A DNA stretch of 58,626 nucleotides, from contig JACRPS010000014.1 in NCBI GenBank assembly GCA_016223085.1, positions 14,643 through 73,268 of the forward strand. Direction: 5' to 3'. A program made the translations under genes and the position numbers. The stretch's first letter is position 1; every line of letters starts with the position of its first letter. This stretch comes from Chloroflexota bacterium (GTDB lineage Bacteria; Chloroflexota; Anaerolineae; Aggregatilineales; Phototrophicaceae). The notes under the pieces were generated by a model. That model ran no database searches. It was given only the letters and a program-made list of their open reading frames with translations, and had not been told where the DNA came from. Below, piece by piece: positions 1-8,710 of the stretch.

Positions 1-580
1 CGACCGCCAGCCAGGCATAAGCCGCCGGCGCAGTTAAGCCGAGCACCGTGGCAAGGCCGGCAGTACTGGAAAGCAAGAGCGCGTAGGCCAGAGCGGCATA
101 ATGCAGCGGCGTGGCCGTCTGCCCGCGAAACACGACGAAATACCAGCCCCAGGCTCCGATTAGCCACCAGATGACCAGTGCCCACCAGGGCGTGCTTTCG
201 CCGGACGGTATGGTGCCGGAAGCGAGAACGCCGGTCTGGAAAAAGGCCAGAATGTAAATAATGTGGCCGAGGCCGAACGCGCCAATGCCGCCGAGCACGT
301 GATTATTCACCGGAAGCAGCCGCGCCATGAATAGATCCCCGATAAAGCCGAGCGTCATGCCGAGCGCCACCAGCACGGCAAGCGTGCCGGGCGCGACCAG
401 CACCATGCCCCAGGCGGCGACAACCAGCGTGAACGACGAGGCCATACGTGTCCAGGTCGGCATCCGGCGCTTGCCGTTTTCGTGCACCCGGCCAAACATG
501 AATCCACCGAACAGCAGGACCGCCCACAGCGCCAGCAGCGCGGTCAACCAGGCATTTTGGACAATCACCTGCAAAAACAT
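1..580 (-). CDS. YhhN/TMEM86-like membrane protein (lysoplasmalogenase family), 3' end cut by window
   Basis: An open frame of 193 codons starts at an ATG at 580 and runs off the left edge, so the C-terminus is missing. The translated part is very hydrophobic, with several predicted membrane helices (for example WLTALLALWAVLLFGGFMFG near the N-terminus). Conserved-looking stretches such as LGFIGDLFMARLLPV and GAFGLGHIIYILAFF fit the YhhN family, whose characterised members hydrolyse the vinyl-ether bond of lysoplasmalogens. Family assignment is by pattern only; the enzymatic role here is an inference. It is transcribed in the same direction as the downstream-lying BtrH-like gene at 649, which is upstream of it in the transcript. 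Confidence 0.6.
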   Translation of the reverse strand, partial: MFLQVIVQNAWLTALLALWAVLLFGGFMFGRVHENGKRRMPTWTRMASSFTLVVAAWGMVLVAPGTLAVLVALGMTLGFIGDLFMARLLPVNNHVLGGIGAFGLGHIIYILAFFQTGVLASGTIPSGESTPWWALVIWWLIGAWGWYFVVFRGQTATPLHYAALAYALLLSSTAGLATVLGLTAPAAYAWLAV

Positions 581-648
581 GTTGAGCCTCAACTTTGGGT
601 GGAGCCGGAAAACCAGATTGTACCTCGCTCCGGTTGAGGCTGGTGGCT

Positions 649-1866
649 TTACGACATGGCCGCCTGCATCATCCCGACGGCGCTTCGCTCCAGATCGCGG
701 ATGGTCAGGACGTGCTGTGCCAGCGTTTCGCACCACTCCCGAACTTCTGCCTCACTCAATGGGAAGTTGTCGCCGGCGCTCCGCTTCAGTTCGTCCAGCC
801 GCCTGTTGATGGCGCGAATGTCGTCTAACGCCTCGCCGCCCTGCTCAACAAACAGCCGGTGCTTTTGCAGCTTCAAATCGCGGGTTTCCTTCAGCAGCGG
901 CACATCGTCCGGCAGCAACGCCGCCGCCAGCGCGCACCAAGCGTTCGCCGCGGTACGGAACTGCGCGGCGGCTGATTTCAGATCAGGCTTGTTGAGAATG
1001 GCGGCAGCTTCGTCGAGGAAGTTCGCGTATACATTCCGATCAGCACCAGCGTCCGTTCCCCAGGTGCTTATCCAGTCAAACGCTCCTGGCTGTACGGTGT
1101 CGCCGGCCAGCGCGGCGTACAGCCGGCTGCCCACCGGGAAATACCGTTCCCAACTGTGTTTGTTGCGGGTGTTGGTCAACATAGTTGCCCAGTATTCAAG
1201 CGCGGCCAAGCCAAAATTCTCCCTTCGGCCTTTGGGCGGCGCGTCCGTGTACAGGCTGAGGCACTGCCAGATACCCTTCTGCACGGCGGCGGGCAGTTTG
1301 TTCATGTCCGGCGTGTCCAGCACAAGGATGCGGAACCTGTCGGCTTTGACGCGAGCGCGCGCCTGGGTAAGTGTCTCCATCGGCACGGTTAACGGCTGGC
1401 CGGAGCGATCAGCAACATACGTGGTATCATCATCCGCGCCGTACACGACGATGGGTGTCATCATCCACATTCGATCATCGTGCGGCAGCAGGTTATACGG
1501 CAGCAGGAAGGCATCGGCCCAGACCAGCGCCGGATGGCCGCTGTCCAGCGTATCCAGCAGATGTTTAACGCCCGTTTCCGGCTTGCTCGTTTGCAGCACC
1601 TCGCGCGGAAGCGCCAATCGCTCAAACATCGTTTCGAGGGGGTCAAACGTGTTGCGCGTCAGCAGTGCGATATGCGGGAGATAACCTTCATATTCAAACG
1701 TGAAGTAGCCAACCGTAATCCCGCCGCTGATACCCAGCAGCAGCGCCTCACTGATCGGCTGACCGGTGTGCGGTGCGGGTTGTCCCTGGTAGGCGAGAAT
1801 ATTATGCAGCGACCCTGTTTCCCGATGGCGGCCTGCAAAATGACGATAGTTTTTTAGGATAGGCAT
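649..1866 (-). CDS. BtrH N-terminal-domain family protein
   Basis: A 405-residue protein. The start at 1866 is preferred over an in-frame ATG ten codons upstream because GGAGA lies 8 nt before it and the protein then begins MPILKNYRHFAGRHRETGSL. The N-terminal half matches the pattern of the butirosin-biosynthesis protein H N-terminal domain: a C1-peptidase-like fold that in BtrH transfers an acyl group from an acyl carrier protein. The stretches GSLHNILAYQG, SEALLLGISGGI and HPALVWADAFLLPYN are typical. The Cys expected in many family members near 'H-C/L' is replaced here by Leu (SLHN), so a cysteine-based acyltransferase mechanism is doubtful. The C-terminal half is helical with charged repeats. 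No biosynthetic cluster surrounds it; function unknown. Confidence 0.6.
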   Translation of the reverse strand: MPILKNYRHFAGRHRETGSLHNILAYQGQPAPHTGQPISEALLLGISGGITVGYFTFEYEGYLPHIALLTRNTFDPLETMFERLALPREVLQTSKPETGVKHLLDTLDSGHPALVWADAFLLPYNLLPHDDRMWMMTPIVVYGADDDTTYVADRSGQPLTVPMETLTQARARVKADRFRILVLDTPDMNKLPAAVQKGIWQCLSLYTDAPPKGRRENFGLAALEYWATMLTNTRNKHSWERYFPVGSRLYAALAGDTVQPGAFDWISTWGTDAGADRNVYANFLDEAAAILNKPDLKSAAAQFRTAANAWCALAAALLPDDVPLLKETRDLKLQKHRLFVEQGGEALDDIRAINRRLDELKRSAGDNFPLSEAEVREWCETLAQHVLTIRDLERSAVGMMQAAMS

Positions 1867-2187
1867 CTTCTGCTCTCCATTGTACCTGTTTGCCAAGCCC
1901 AGTGTACCGGCAAACAGCGCCCATTTTAAAAATCAGCGACATAGTTTGCAGTTTCTGGGACACTACCGGCGCTGGTGACAGGCACTTCAAAAGCATGTAG
2001 CCATATTGCTTTGTGTAAAGTGTCTATACAAGCCGCTGGATTCTGCCCCTGAATTTGTAGACTTTGACAAAACGTATTCAGAAATGCTTTCTGAAAGGAT
2101 ATACTAGCCGGAGAAAAGCAACGGCGGTAGGGGCACGGCAGACCGCTTTCCACCGCTGCAACCACGAGATTTCGATAAGGAATTTTT
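1867..2187. other. Divergent intergenic region
   Basis: About 320 nt between the BtrH-like gene (minus) and rocD (plus). Apart from the dyad and promoter at 2077-2105 it contains TTGACA at 2064 without a matching -10, and a 14-nt left half of the GTAGGG palindrome (2127-2140, GTAGGGGCACGGCA) whose right half is missing. Confidence 0.5.
2077..2105 (+). promoter_or_regulatory. Candidate rocD promoter with overlapping dyad operator
   Basis: A perfect inverted repeat, TTCAGAAA then TGC then TTTCTGAA (2077-2095), lies directly before a -10-like TATACT (2100-2105). Its left end, TTCAGA, sits at the right distance (17 nt) to act as a weak -35. The ATG of rocD is 83 nt downstream. An operator in the -35/spacer region suggests repression or activation by a dimeric regulator, which is not identifiable here. 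Confidence 0.4.
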
Positions 2188-3390
2188 ATGAACACGCAAG
2201 ATTACATCGCCCTCGAAGACCAGTATAACGCGCATAACTATAAACCGCTGGATGTGGTGCTGGAGCGCGGGGAAGGTATCTGGGTCTGGGACGTGGACGG
2301 CCACCGCTACCTGGATTTCCTGAGCGCGTATTCGGCCTTAAACCAGGGCCACAAACACCCGCGCATCTTACAGGCGCTGATCGAGCAGGCGAACAAACTG
2401 CCGCTGACGTCCCGCGCCTTTCGCAACGACCAACTGCCGCTGCTGGCAAAAGAATTGTGCGAGCTGACCGGCTACGAAATGATGCTACCAATGAATACCG
2501 GCGCAGAAGCGGTCGAGACAGCGCTGAAAGCCGCCCGCAAGTGGGGCTATACCGTCAAGGGTGTGCCGGAAGGCAAAGCGGAGATCGTGACCTGCACCGG
2601 CAATTTTCACGGACGAACCATCACCATCATCAGCTTTTCCAGCGAGCGCCAGTACCGCGACGGGTTTGGCCCGTACACACCAGGGTTTGTGAGCGTCCCG
2701 TACTGCGATGCTGACGCGCTGGAAGCCGCAATCACGCCAAATACGGTGGCGGTGTTTATCGAACCGATTCAGGGGGAGGGCGGGGTAATCGTGCCGCCAG
2801 ACGGCTACCTGCGGCAGGTGCGTGAGCTATGTGACCGCCACCAGCTTTTGATGATAACCGACGAAATTCAGACCGGCCTGGGGCGCACCGGGCGGCTGTT
2901 CGCGGCGGAATGGGATGGCGTAAAAGCGGATATGGTGACGATTGGCAAGGCGCTGTCCGGCGGTTTTTATCCGGTGTCGGCGGTGCTTGCCAGCCGCGAA
3001 GTGCTGGGGGTGTTTAAGCCGGGCGATCATGGTTCAACCTTTGGCGGCAATCCGCTGGCGGCGGCCGTAGCACGGGCGGCGCTGAAGGTGCTGACCGAGG
3101 AAAACCTGATTGCCAACGCCTGTGTCCAGGGCGAGTATCTGATGGGACGGTTACGCCGGATCGAAAGCGACCATATTAAGGAAGTGCGGGGGCGCGGCCT
3201 GCTGATCGGCGTTGAACTGAAGCCAGCGGCAGGTGGGGCGCGCCGCTTCTGTGAGGCGTTGAAGCAGGAAGGGCTGCTGTGCAAGGAAACGCACGACAAT
3301 GTAATTCGCTTCGCGCCGCCGCTGGTCATCCGGCGTGAGGATATTGACTGGGCGATGGAGCGCATTGAAACCGTGTTAATGATGCCATGA
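2188..3390 (+). CDS. rocD: Ornithine--oxo-acid aminotransferase
   Basis: A 400-residue class III, PLP-dependent aminotransferase, full length for the family. It converts ornithine and 2-oxoglutarate to glutamate-5-semialdehyde and glutamate, linking arginine breakdown to proline and glutamate. Family landmarks: [19 protein letters not shown] (cofactor phosphate region), [32 protein letters not shown] (PLP-ring Asp) and [12 protein letters not shown] with the Schiff-base lysine at about residue 254. An AAGGA ribosome site is 7 nt before the ATG. It is a single gene followed by a peptide-type importer. The dyad just upstream suggests its own regulator. Confidence 0.92.
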   Translation: MNTQDYIALEDQYNAHNYKPLDVVLERGEGIWVWDVDGHRYLDFLSAYSALNQGHKHPRILQALIEQANKLPLTSRAFRNDQLPLLAKELCELTGYEMMLPMNTGAEAVETALKAARKWGYTVKGVPEGKAEIVTCTGNFHGRTITIISFSSERQYRDGFGPYTPGFVSVPYCDADALEAAITPNTVAVFIEPIQGEGGVIVPPDGYLRQVRELCDRHQLLMITDEIQTGLGRTGRLFAAEWDGVKADMVTIGKALSGGFYPVSAVLASREVLGVFKPGDHGSTFGGNPLAAAVARAALKVLTEENLIANACVQGEYLMGRLRRIESDHIKEVRGRGLLIGVELKPAAGGARRFCEALKQEGLLCKETHDNVIRFAPPLVIRREDIDWAMERIETVLMMP

Positions 3391-3554
3391 GGATTTTAAT
3401 GGGTTGGCAAGCAAACTCAACCTAAAAACCGGCGTGATTCTCTAGCCAAATCCTACTGTCTGTGTTAAATTGTATCCGGCTGTGTGTAATAATCGAGTCC
3501 ATGAGCTTATTACATGCAGCTACGTCTTATTTTTTAGGGGAAAGGATTTTGAGG

Positions 3555-5213
3555 ATGAGAAGCGTTCTGAAGTATCTCAGTCTGGCGATGATTATTCTGA
3601 TCCTCGCCGCGCCGGCAGTTGCCCAGGACACCACGTTCCGTTGGGGCGCTTTCGGCAATCCGGTTCAGCTTGACCCGGCCCTGGTTACGGACGGCATCTC
3701 GCTGAACGTCACCAACCAGGGCTGCGAAGCCCTAGCCTCTTTCGTCGGCTCGACCACCGAGGTGGAACCCTGGTTGGCCGAAAGCTGGGAAGTGAGCGAC
3801 GATGGCCTGACGTGGACGTTTAAGCTGCGCGAGGGCATCACTTTCCATGACGGCACACCTTTCAATGCCGAAGCGGTGAAGTGGAACTTCGACCGCTGGC
3901 GCCTGACCGATCATCCGGAACACAGGGATGAAGAAGGCCAGGTGTATGAGTACTACGAGGCGCAGTTCGGCGGCTTCGATGATGCTTCGCTTATCACCAA
4001 TGTGGAAGCGCTGGATGAGACGACAGTGGTTATCACTCTGTCGCAGCCAATGGGCGCGTTCCTGAACAACCTCGCCATGTCGAACTTCCAGATTGCCAGC
4101 CCCGCCGCCGTTGAAGCGGCAGGAGCGGCCTATGGCACGCCGGAAGTGGGCTTTGTTTGCACCGGCCCGTTCAAGTTTGTGGAGTGGACGCCGGACGTAC
4201 AGGTGGTGATGGAACGGAACGAAAACTACTGGGGCGAGATTCCGGGTAACGTGACACGCATCGAATACAAGGCCATCCCGGACAGCGCGGCCCGCTTTGC
4301 CGCCCTGCAAGCCGGAGAGATTGACGGTTTTGAGCAGCCCAACGTTGAGGACATCCCGACGATTGAGGGCAGCGACAATATGCACATCGTCTATCGCCCA
4401 TCGTTTAACACCTTCTACCTGGCGTTTAACTACCGCATCCAGGAATTCCGTGACCCGAAGGTGCGGCAGGCGATTTCGCTGGCAATCAACCGTCAGGCGA
4501 TTGTGGACGCTTTCTACAACGAGGAAGCTGTCGTTGCCAATACGATGAATCCGCCCACGATTGCCATCGGTTTCAATCCTGACGTAAAGACGCCGTATGA
4601 CCCCGAACAGGCAAAGGCGCTGCTGGCCGAGGCCGGGTATGCCGATGGCCTGAGCGAGGTGAACGTCCTGGGTGTGGACGACAACGGCAACATTACTGAC
4701 GAAGTGGTTGAAACGATTCCGGTGCGCCTGTACTACATGCCGGTAGTGCGCCCATACAATCCTGACGGCGAAGCGATTGCCAATGCCATGGCCGCCGACC
4801 TGGCTGCGGTCGGTATCACGGCGGAACTGGCGTCGGCTGGCGACTGGTCAACCTATCTGTCCGAACGCTCCAACGGCAACCTGTTGGGCCTGTATCAGCT
4901 TGGCTGGACGGGCGACAACGGCGACCCGGACAACTTCATCGGCTACTTCTTCCATGACGTAGATGAGCCGCTGCCGCGTGAAGGTTTCTATCAGAGTCCC
5001 CAGGTGGCTGCGCTGCTCCAGCAGGCACGCGCCCTGACCGACCCTGCCGAACGCGACGCGCTGTACAAGGAAGCGGAAGCCCTGCACGCCGCCGAATCTG
5101 GACGCATCTATATCGCTCACGGCCCGGTGCCGCTGGCTTTCAGCAACCGTGTCAGTGGGTGGGTGCCCAGCCCGTTTGGCAAGGAACTGTATAAATTCGT
5201 CACGCTTCAGTAA
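3555..5213 (+). CDS. ABC transporter substrate-binding protein, family 5 (peptide/nickel type)
   Basis: A 552-residue secreted solute-binding protein. The ATG at 3555 is chosen over an upstream frame start because it yields a clean signal peptide (MRSVLKYLSLAMIILILAAP, cleavage likely after AVAQ) and has AGGGGAAAGGA just upstream. There is no lipobox cysteine, so it should be released into the cell envelope or held by the permeases rather than lipidated. Family-5 landmarks: DPALVTDG, AESWEVSDDGLTWTFKLREG followed by FHDGTPFNAEAVKWNFDR, and the late LGWTGDNGDPDNF motif. The ligand is probably a short peptide or similar compound; it cannot be read from the sequence. Two permease genes follow. 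Confidence 0.9.
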   Translation: MRSVLKYLSLAMIILILAAPAVAQDTTFRWGAFGNPVQLDPALVTDGISLNVTNQGCEALASFVGSTTEVEPWLAESWEVSDDGLTWTFKLREGITFHDGTPFNAEAVKWNFDRWRLTDHPEHRDEEGQVYEYYEAQFGGFDDASLITNVEALDETTVVITLSQPMGAFLNNLAMSNFQIASPAAVEAAGAAYGTPEVGFVCTGPFKFVEWTPDVQVVMERNENYWGEIPGNVTRIEYKAIPDSAARFAALQAGEIDGFEQPNVEDIPTIEGSDNMHIVYRPSFNTFYLAFNYRIQEFRDPKVRQAISLAINRQAIVDAFYNEEAVVANTMNPPTIAIGFNPDVKTPYDPEQAKALLAEAGYADGLSEVNVLGVDDNGNITDEVVETIPVRLYYMPVVRPYNPDGEAIANAMAADLAAVGITAELASAGDWSTYLSERSNGNLLGLYQLGWTGDNGDPDNFIGYFFHDVDEPLPREGFYQSPQVAALLQQARALTDPAERDALYKEAEALHAAESGRIYIAHGPVPLAFSNRVSGWVPSPFGKELYKFVTLQ

Positions 5214-5236
5214 GCCCCTAGTAAAGTGAGTGAAGG

Positions 5237-5260
5237 AGGGGAGGGTTTAAACCCTCCCCT
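5237..5260. repeat. Perfect 24-nt palindrome
   Basis: AGGGGAGGGTTT followed immediately by its reverse complement. It lies between the binding-protein gene and its permease genes, with no T-run after it. It is a variant of the GTAGGG...CCCTAC palindrome family in this window (right arm ends CCCCTAC). Confidence 0.8.
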
Positions 5261-5333
5261 ACCTTTTGAACGGATTGAACTTTGTGGCTAAAATAGGCGT
5301 ACTCTTTTTAAGCTGGCCTTCTGGAATGCGGTG

Positions 5334-6338
5334 ATGACAACTTATTTGATTCGGCGCACGCTTGAATCGATCCCGGTGATTATCGGCGTGTCCATTCTGG
5401 TGTTCATGCTACTGCGCCTGATTCCCGGCGATCCGGCGATTGCGATACTGGGCGAGCGGGCCACCCCCGAAAATGTGGCGGCTATTCGGGAACGGTTGGG
5501 GCTAAACAAACCGTTACCGGAACAGTATATGATCTGGGTGAGCGGCCTGCTGCGGGGTGATCTGGGAAATACGGTGCGGGGCAATATCCCGATTGTGAAC
5601 GAGTTGCGCGCCCGATTTCCGGCCACGGTCGAATTGTCGCTGGTAGCGATGACGCTGGCGGCAGTAATCGGGGTGCCGCTAGGCATCATATCCGCTGTTC
5701 GGCGCAATTCGATTATTGATACGTCTACCATGTTTGGGGCGCTGCTGGGTGTCTCCATCCCGATTTTTGTCCTGGGGCTGCTGCTGATTTATCTGTTCGG
5801 CGTCCAGTTAAAATGGCTGCCGTTTATAGGGAGGCTGGACTCCGGCATAAAGCTGGAAACACGCACCGGCCTGTTTGTGGTGGACTCGATTTTGACAGGG
5901 AACTGGGATGCCCTGAAAAATGCGCTCATCCATCTTATTTTGCCTGCCATGACGCTGTTCACTGTCCCGCTCGCGATTATTGCCCGTATCACGCGCTCAT
6001 CCATGCTGGAAGTGCTGAACCAGGATTACATCCGTACCGCGCGCGCCAAGGGTCTGGGTGAGCGTCCGGTGGTCGTCACCCACGCCCTGCGGAATGCGCT
6101 GCTGCCGATCATTACGATCATCGGGTTGCAGTTGGGAACTTTGCTCTCCGGCGCAGTGCTGACGGAAACGATCTACGCCTGGCCGGGCATTGGCAAGTGG
6201 CTGTACGACTCCATTATCGCGCGCGATTACCCGATTGTTCAGTCAGTCACACTGGTCATCGCGCTCATCTACGTGATTATCAACTTTGTGGTGGACATCC
6301 TGTACGCGCTGGTGGATCCCCGGATTCGAGTGGCCTGA
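5334..6338 (+). CDS. ABC transporter permease, DppB/OppB type
   Basis: A 334-residue inner-membrane permease with about six helices. It starts MTTYLIRRTLESIPVIIGV, the usual N-terminal pattern of DppB-like subunits; a GTG immediately before the ATG is an alternative start. The cytoplasmic EAA loop is seen as RTARAKGLGERPVVVTHALR near residue 235-255, the contact site for the ATPase subunit. It should pair with the next permease to pass the ligand delivered by the protein at 3555. The stop codon overlaps the start of the next gene by one base (TGATG), so the two are translationally coupled. Confidence 0.9.
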   Translation: MTTYLIRRTLESIPVIIGVSILVFMLLRLIPGDPAIAILGERATPENVAAIRERLGLNKPLPEQYMIWVSGLLRGDLGNTVRGNIPIVNELRARFPATVELSLVAMTLAAVIGVPLGIISAVRRNSIIDTSTMFGALLGVSIPIFVLGLLLIYLFGVQLKWLPFIGRLDSGIKLETRTGLFVVDSILTGNWDALKNALIHLILPAMTLFTVPLAIIARITRSSMLEVLNQDYIRTARAKGLGERPVVVTHALRNALLPIITIIGLQLGTLLSGAVLTETIYAWPGIGKWLYDSIIARDYPIVQSVTLVIALIYVIINFVVDILYALVDPRIRVA

Positions 6339-7321
6339 TGAGTACTGTAGCCCATCTCAATAAAACGTCGAATAAATCCCGCCGTTACACCGCACTGGAT
6401 GCGCGAATAGATGCCCTGCGTGATGTCATGTATCGGCTGGGCAAAAACCCCAGCGCCCGCATCGGCGGTTTTCTGGCGATCACCTTAACCACGATTGCGC
6501 TGGCCGTCGCTGTGTTTGATGCCTATGATCCGGTGCGGGATAATAACCTCAGCGCCCGCTACCAGCCACCAGACTGCATCGTTGGTTGGCTGGGGTCGCA
6601 GTTGAGCGGCGAGCGCCAGTCACTGGGCGAGATTACGTGTGACTATCCCTTCGGCGCGGATAAAAATGGGCGCGACATCATGCGGCGGGTCGGACACGGG
6701 ATGTCGGTTTCGATCAGCGTTGGTTTCTTTGTAGTTGCCATTTCGCTGACTATCGGCACGACCGTTGGGCTGGTGGCCGGTTTCCTCGGCGGCTGGGTTG
6801 AAAGTGTTTTGATGCGGACGATAGATGTCATCCTGGCGTTTCCGTCGCTGCTGCTGGCAATCGCGCTGGTGACAGTGGCTGGCGCGAGTCTCACCAATGG
6901 CATGATCGCCATCGCCATCACGCAGATTCCCACCTTCGCCCGGCTGACGCGGTCAATGGCGATTTCCATTCGGAACACTGAATACGTCACTGCCGCCCGC
7001 AGCGTGGGAGCAGGGGGCTTCACCATCATGCGTAACCATGTACTGCCGAACAGCCTTGCGCCGTTAATCGTGCAGTCCACACTGATGCTCGGCACGGCGG
7101 TGATTACAACGGCGGCCCTGGGTTTCCTGGGATTGGGACAGCAGCCGCCGCATCCCGAACTGGGCAAGATGCTGGCCGAAAGCCAGCCGGCGCTGGCCTC
7201 CGGCAAATGGTGGGTGATGCTGTTCCCCGGCCTGGCGATTGTCCTGATCGTACTCGGCTTTAACCTGCTTGGTGACGCCCTACGTGACGCGCTCGACCCC
7301 CGGCTGCGCGGGACGAATTAG
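6338..7321 (+). CDS. ABC transporter permease, DppC/OppC type
   Basis: A 327-residue permease starting at the ATG that overlaps the preceding stop. A polar N-terminal segment of about 40 residues precedes the first helix (GGFLAITLTTIALAVAVF). Then comes a periplasmic loop, PPDCIVGWLGSQL...CDYPFGADKNGRDIMRRV, the typical 'GTDxxGRDxLSR' region of DppC proteins. The EAA loop is EYVTAARSVGAGGFTIMRNH. The periplasmic loop carries an extra stretch with two cysteines between PPDCIVG and GEITCDYPFG, which could form a disulfide. No ATPase gene follows; the next genes are on the other strand. Confidence 0.9.
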   Translation: MSTVAHLNKTSNKSRRYTALDARIDALRDVMYRLGKNPSARIGGFLAITLTTIALAVAVFDAYDPVRDNNLSARYQPPDCIVGWLGSQLSGERQSLGEITCDYPFGADKNGRDIMRRVGHGMSVSISVGFFVVAISLTIGTTVGLVAGFLGGWVESVLMRTIDVILAFPSLLLAIALVTVAGASLTNGMIAIAITQIPTFARLTRSMAISIRNTEYVTAARSVGAGGFTIMRNHVLPNSLAPLIVQSTLMLGTAVITTAALGFLGLGQQPPHPELGKMLAESQPALASGKWWVMLFPGLAIVLIVLGFNLLGDALRDALDPRLRGTN

Positions 7322-7381
7322 CGGTTGGCTTTTGGCAAGAAGGCAACTGTTCCTTAGTGCTGGCTGACTGCCAACTGCTAA
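7318..7381. repeat. Imperfect inverted repeat between convergent genes
   Basis: Left arm TTAGCGGTTGGC (7318-7329) and right arm GCCAACTGCTAA (7370-7381) pair with one mismatch. The element fills the gap between the convergent permease and paaG genes and overlaps the permease stop codon. A related, longer inverted repeat is at 22153-22222. No T-run is evident. Confidence 0.5.
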
Positions 7382-7384
7382 AAG

Positions 7385-8170
7385 CTATTCGCCTCGAAAC
7401 TGCGGCGACCGCTTTTGCAGGAACGCGCTCACGCCTTCCTGGTGATCGGCGGTTTTGCCGGCCAGTTCCTGTAGTTCCGCTTCCTTGTCCAGCGCGGCTT
7501 CCAGCGAGTGATCGAGGCCAAACTCGACCGCCTGCTTGATATAACCGATGGCGCGTGTGGGGGCGCCGGCATATTCACGCGCCAGCTTGTCCACCACATC
7601 CGCAAATTCTCCGTCTGGAACAACCTGATTCACCAACCCCATCGCCAGAGCTTCCGGTGCGCTCACCTTGCGGCCACTGAGCATCAAATCCATCGCTCGC
7701 GTCAGGCCGACCAGGCGCGGCAGCAGCCAGGTCGAACCGCTGTCTGGCACGAGGCCGATCTTCACGAAGGCTTGCAGGAACGAGGCGCTATCGGCAGCGA
7801 TGCGCAGATCGCAGGCCAGCGCCACGCTCATGCCCGCACCGGCGGCCACGCCGTTCACCGCTGCGATGATCGGCTTGGGCAGACAGCGCATCCGCATGAT
7901 GAGCGGATTGTACGTATTCCGCAGCACGTGGCCGAAGTCCACCGGCTGGCCGCTTTCCACCGCTGCCGCCAGGTCAGCGCCAGAACAGAAGCCGCGCCCC
8001 GCGCCGGTCAGCACCACCACCCGCACCGAGGCATCGTCGCCAGCGCGGGTGAAGGCGTCAATCAGTTCATATCGCATCGTCTCCGTCATCGCGTTGAGGC
8101 GTTCCGGGCGGTTCAGCGTAATACGCAGAATACGATCTTGCAATTCGTAAAGAATCGTTTCGTAAGCCAT
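7385..8170 (-). CDS. paaG: 2-(1,2-epoxy-1,2-dihydrophenyl)acetyl-CoA isomerase (enoyl-CoA hydratase family)
   Basis: A 261-residue crotonase-fold enzyme. It contains the oxyanion-hole regions GAGRGFCSGADL and VNGVAAGAGMSVALACDL. The QAFVKIGLVPDSGSTWLLPR segment, with the Asp that acts as the catalytic acid/base in PaaG-type isomerases, separates it from ordinary hydratases. In the phenylacetate pathway PaaG turns the ring epoxide into the oxepin. It is the last gene of the paa run on this strand, 60 nt after paaD and separated from it by a palindromic repeat. An AAGGAACC ribosome site precedes the ATG. Confidence 0.85.
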   Translation of the reverse strand: MAYETILYELQDRILRITLNRPERLNAMTETMRYELIDAFTRAGDDASVRVVVLTGAGRGFCSGADLAAAVESGQPVDFGHVLRNTYNPLIMRMRCLPKPIIAAVNGVAAGAGMSVALACDLRIAADSASFLQAFVKIGLVPDSGSTWLLPRLVGLTRAMDLMLSGRKVSAPEALAMGLVNQVVPDGEFADVVDKLAREYAGAPTRAIGYIKQAVEFGLDHSLEAALDKEAELQELAGKTADHQEGVSAFLQKRSPQFRGE

Positions 8171-8192
8171 GATGGTTCCTTTTGACGTTTCC

Positions 8193-8219
8193 GTAGGGGC
8201 GCACGGCGGTGCGCCCTAC
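8193..8219. repeat. Palindromic repeat between paaD and paaG
   Basis: Left arm GTAGGGGCGCAC, 4-nt centre, right arm GTGCGCCCTAC; one extra G in the left arm. Member of the GTAGGG...CCCTAC family, inside a co-directional gene run. Confidence 0.8.
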
Positions 8220-8230
8220 AACCCAACAAA

Positions 8231-8707
8231 TTATAACGGCTTAAATGCCTCAAACGGCTGGCGGCAGTCGTTGCAGGTGTAGATCATGCGGCAGGGCGTG
8301 GGGCCAAACGGGTTGCGCAGGACGGTGTTGGCCGAGCCACAGTTTGGGCAGGTGACCGCTTCCAGCAACATGACGTTGCCGCCGTGCCGGGGCGCAGGCG
8401 CGATGCCAAACGCTCGCAGTTTTTCCCGCGCGGTATCCGTTATCCAGTCGCTCGACCAGGGCGGACTATAAGTTGTCATGATTTCAATCGCTGCATCCGT
8501 CACCTGCCGCAACCGGTCGCAGATAGCATCCTGCATGGCGTAATGCGCCGGACAGCCGGAGAACGTCGGCGTGATCGTGACGACGATTTTGCCCGCTGTT
8601 ACCTGGACATCGCGCACAATGCCTAACTCCACCAGCGATACGACCGGCAGTTCAGGGTCGGGTACGTCGTTCAGGGCCTGCCACAGGCGCTCGATTTCGA
8701 TCATCAT
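8231..8707 (-). CDS. paaD: Phenylacetyl-CoA epoxidase subunit PaaD
   Basis: A 158-residue protein with an N-terminal MIP18/SufT-like (DUF59) domain: LWQALNDVPDPELPVVSLVELGIV and the TPTFSGCPAHYAM loop with the conserved Cys. A C-terminal zinc-ribbon-like or iron-sulfur site follows, with CPNC and CNDC pairs. PaaD is needed for maturation of the PaaABCE epoxidase. It starts 4 nt after the paaC stop codon; a second ATG directly after the first is an equal alternative. It belongs to the paaABCD run. No paaE (reductase) gene is seen in the window. Confidence 0.9.
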   Translation of the reverse strand: MMIEIERLWQALNDVPDPELPVVSLVELGIVRDVQVTAGKIVVTITPTFSGCPAHYAMQDAICDRLRQVTDAAIEIMTTYSPPWSSDWITDTAREKLRAFGIAPAPRHGGNVMLLEAVTCPNCGSANTVLRNPFGPTPCRMIYTCNDCRQPFEAFKPL

Positions 8708-8710
8708 GAC

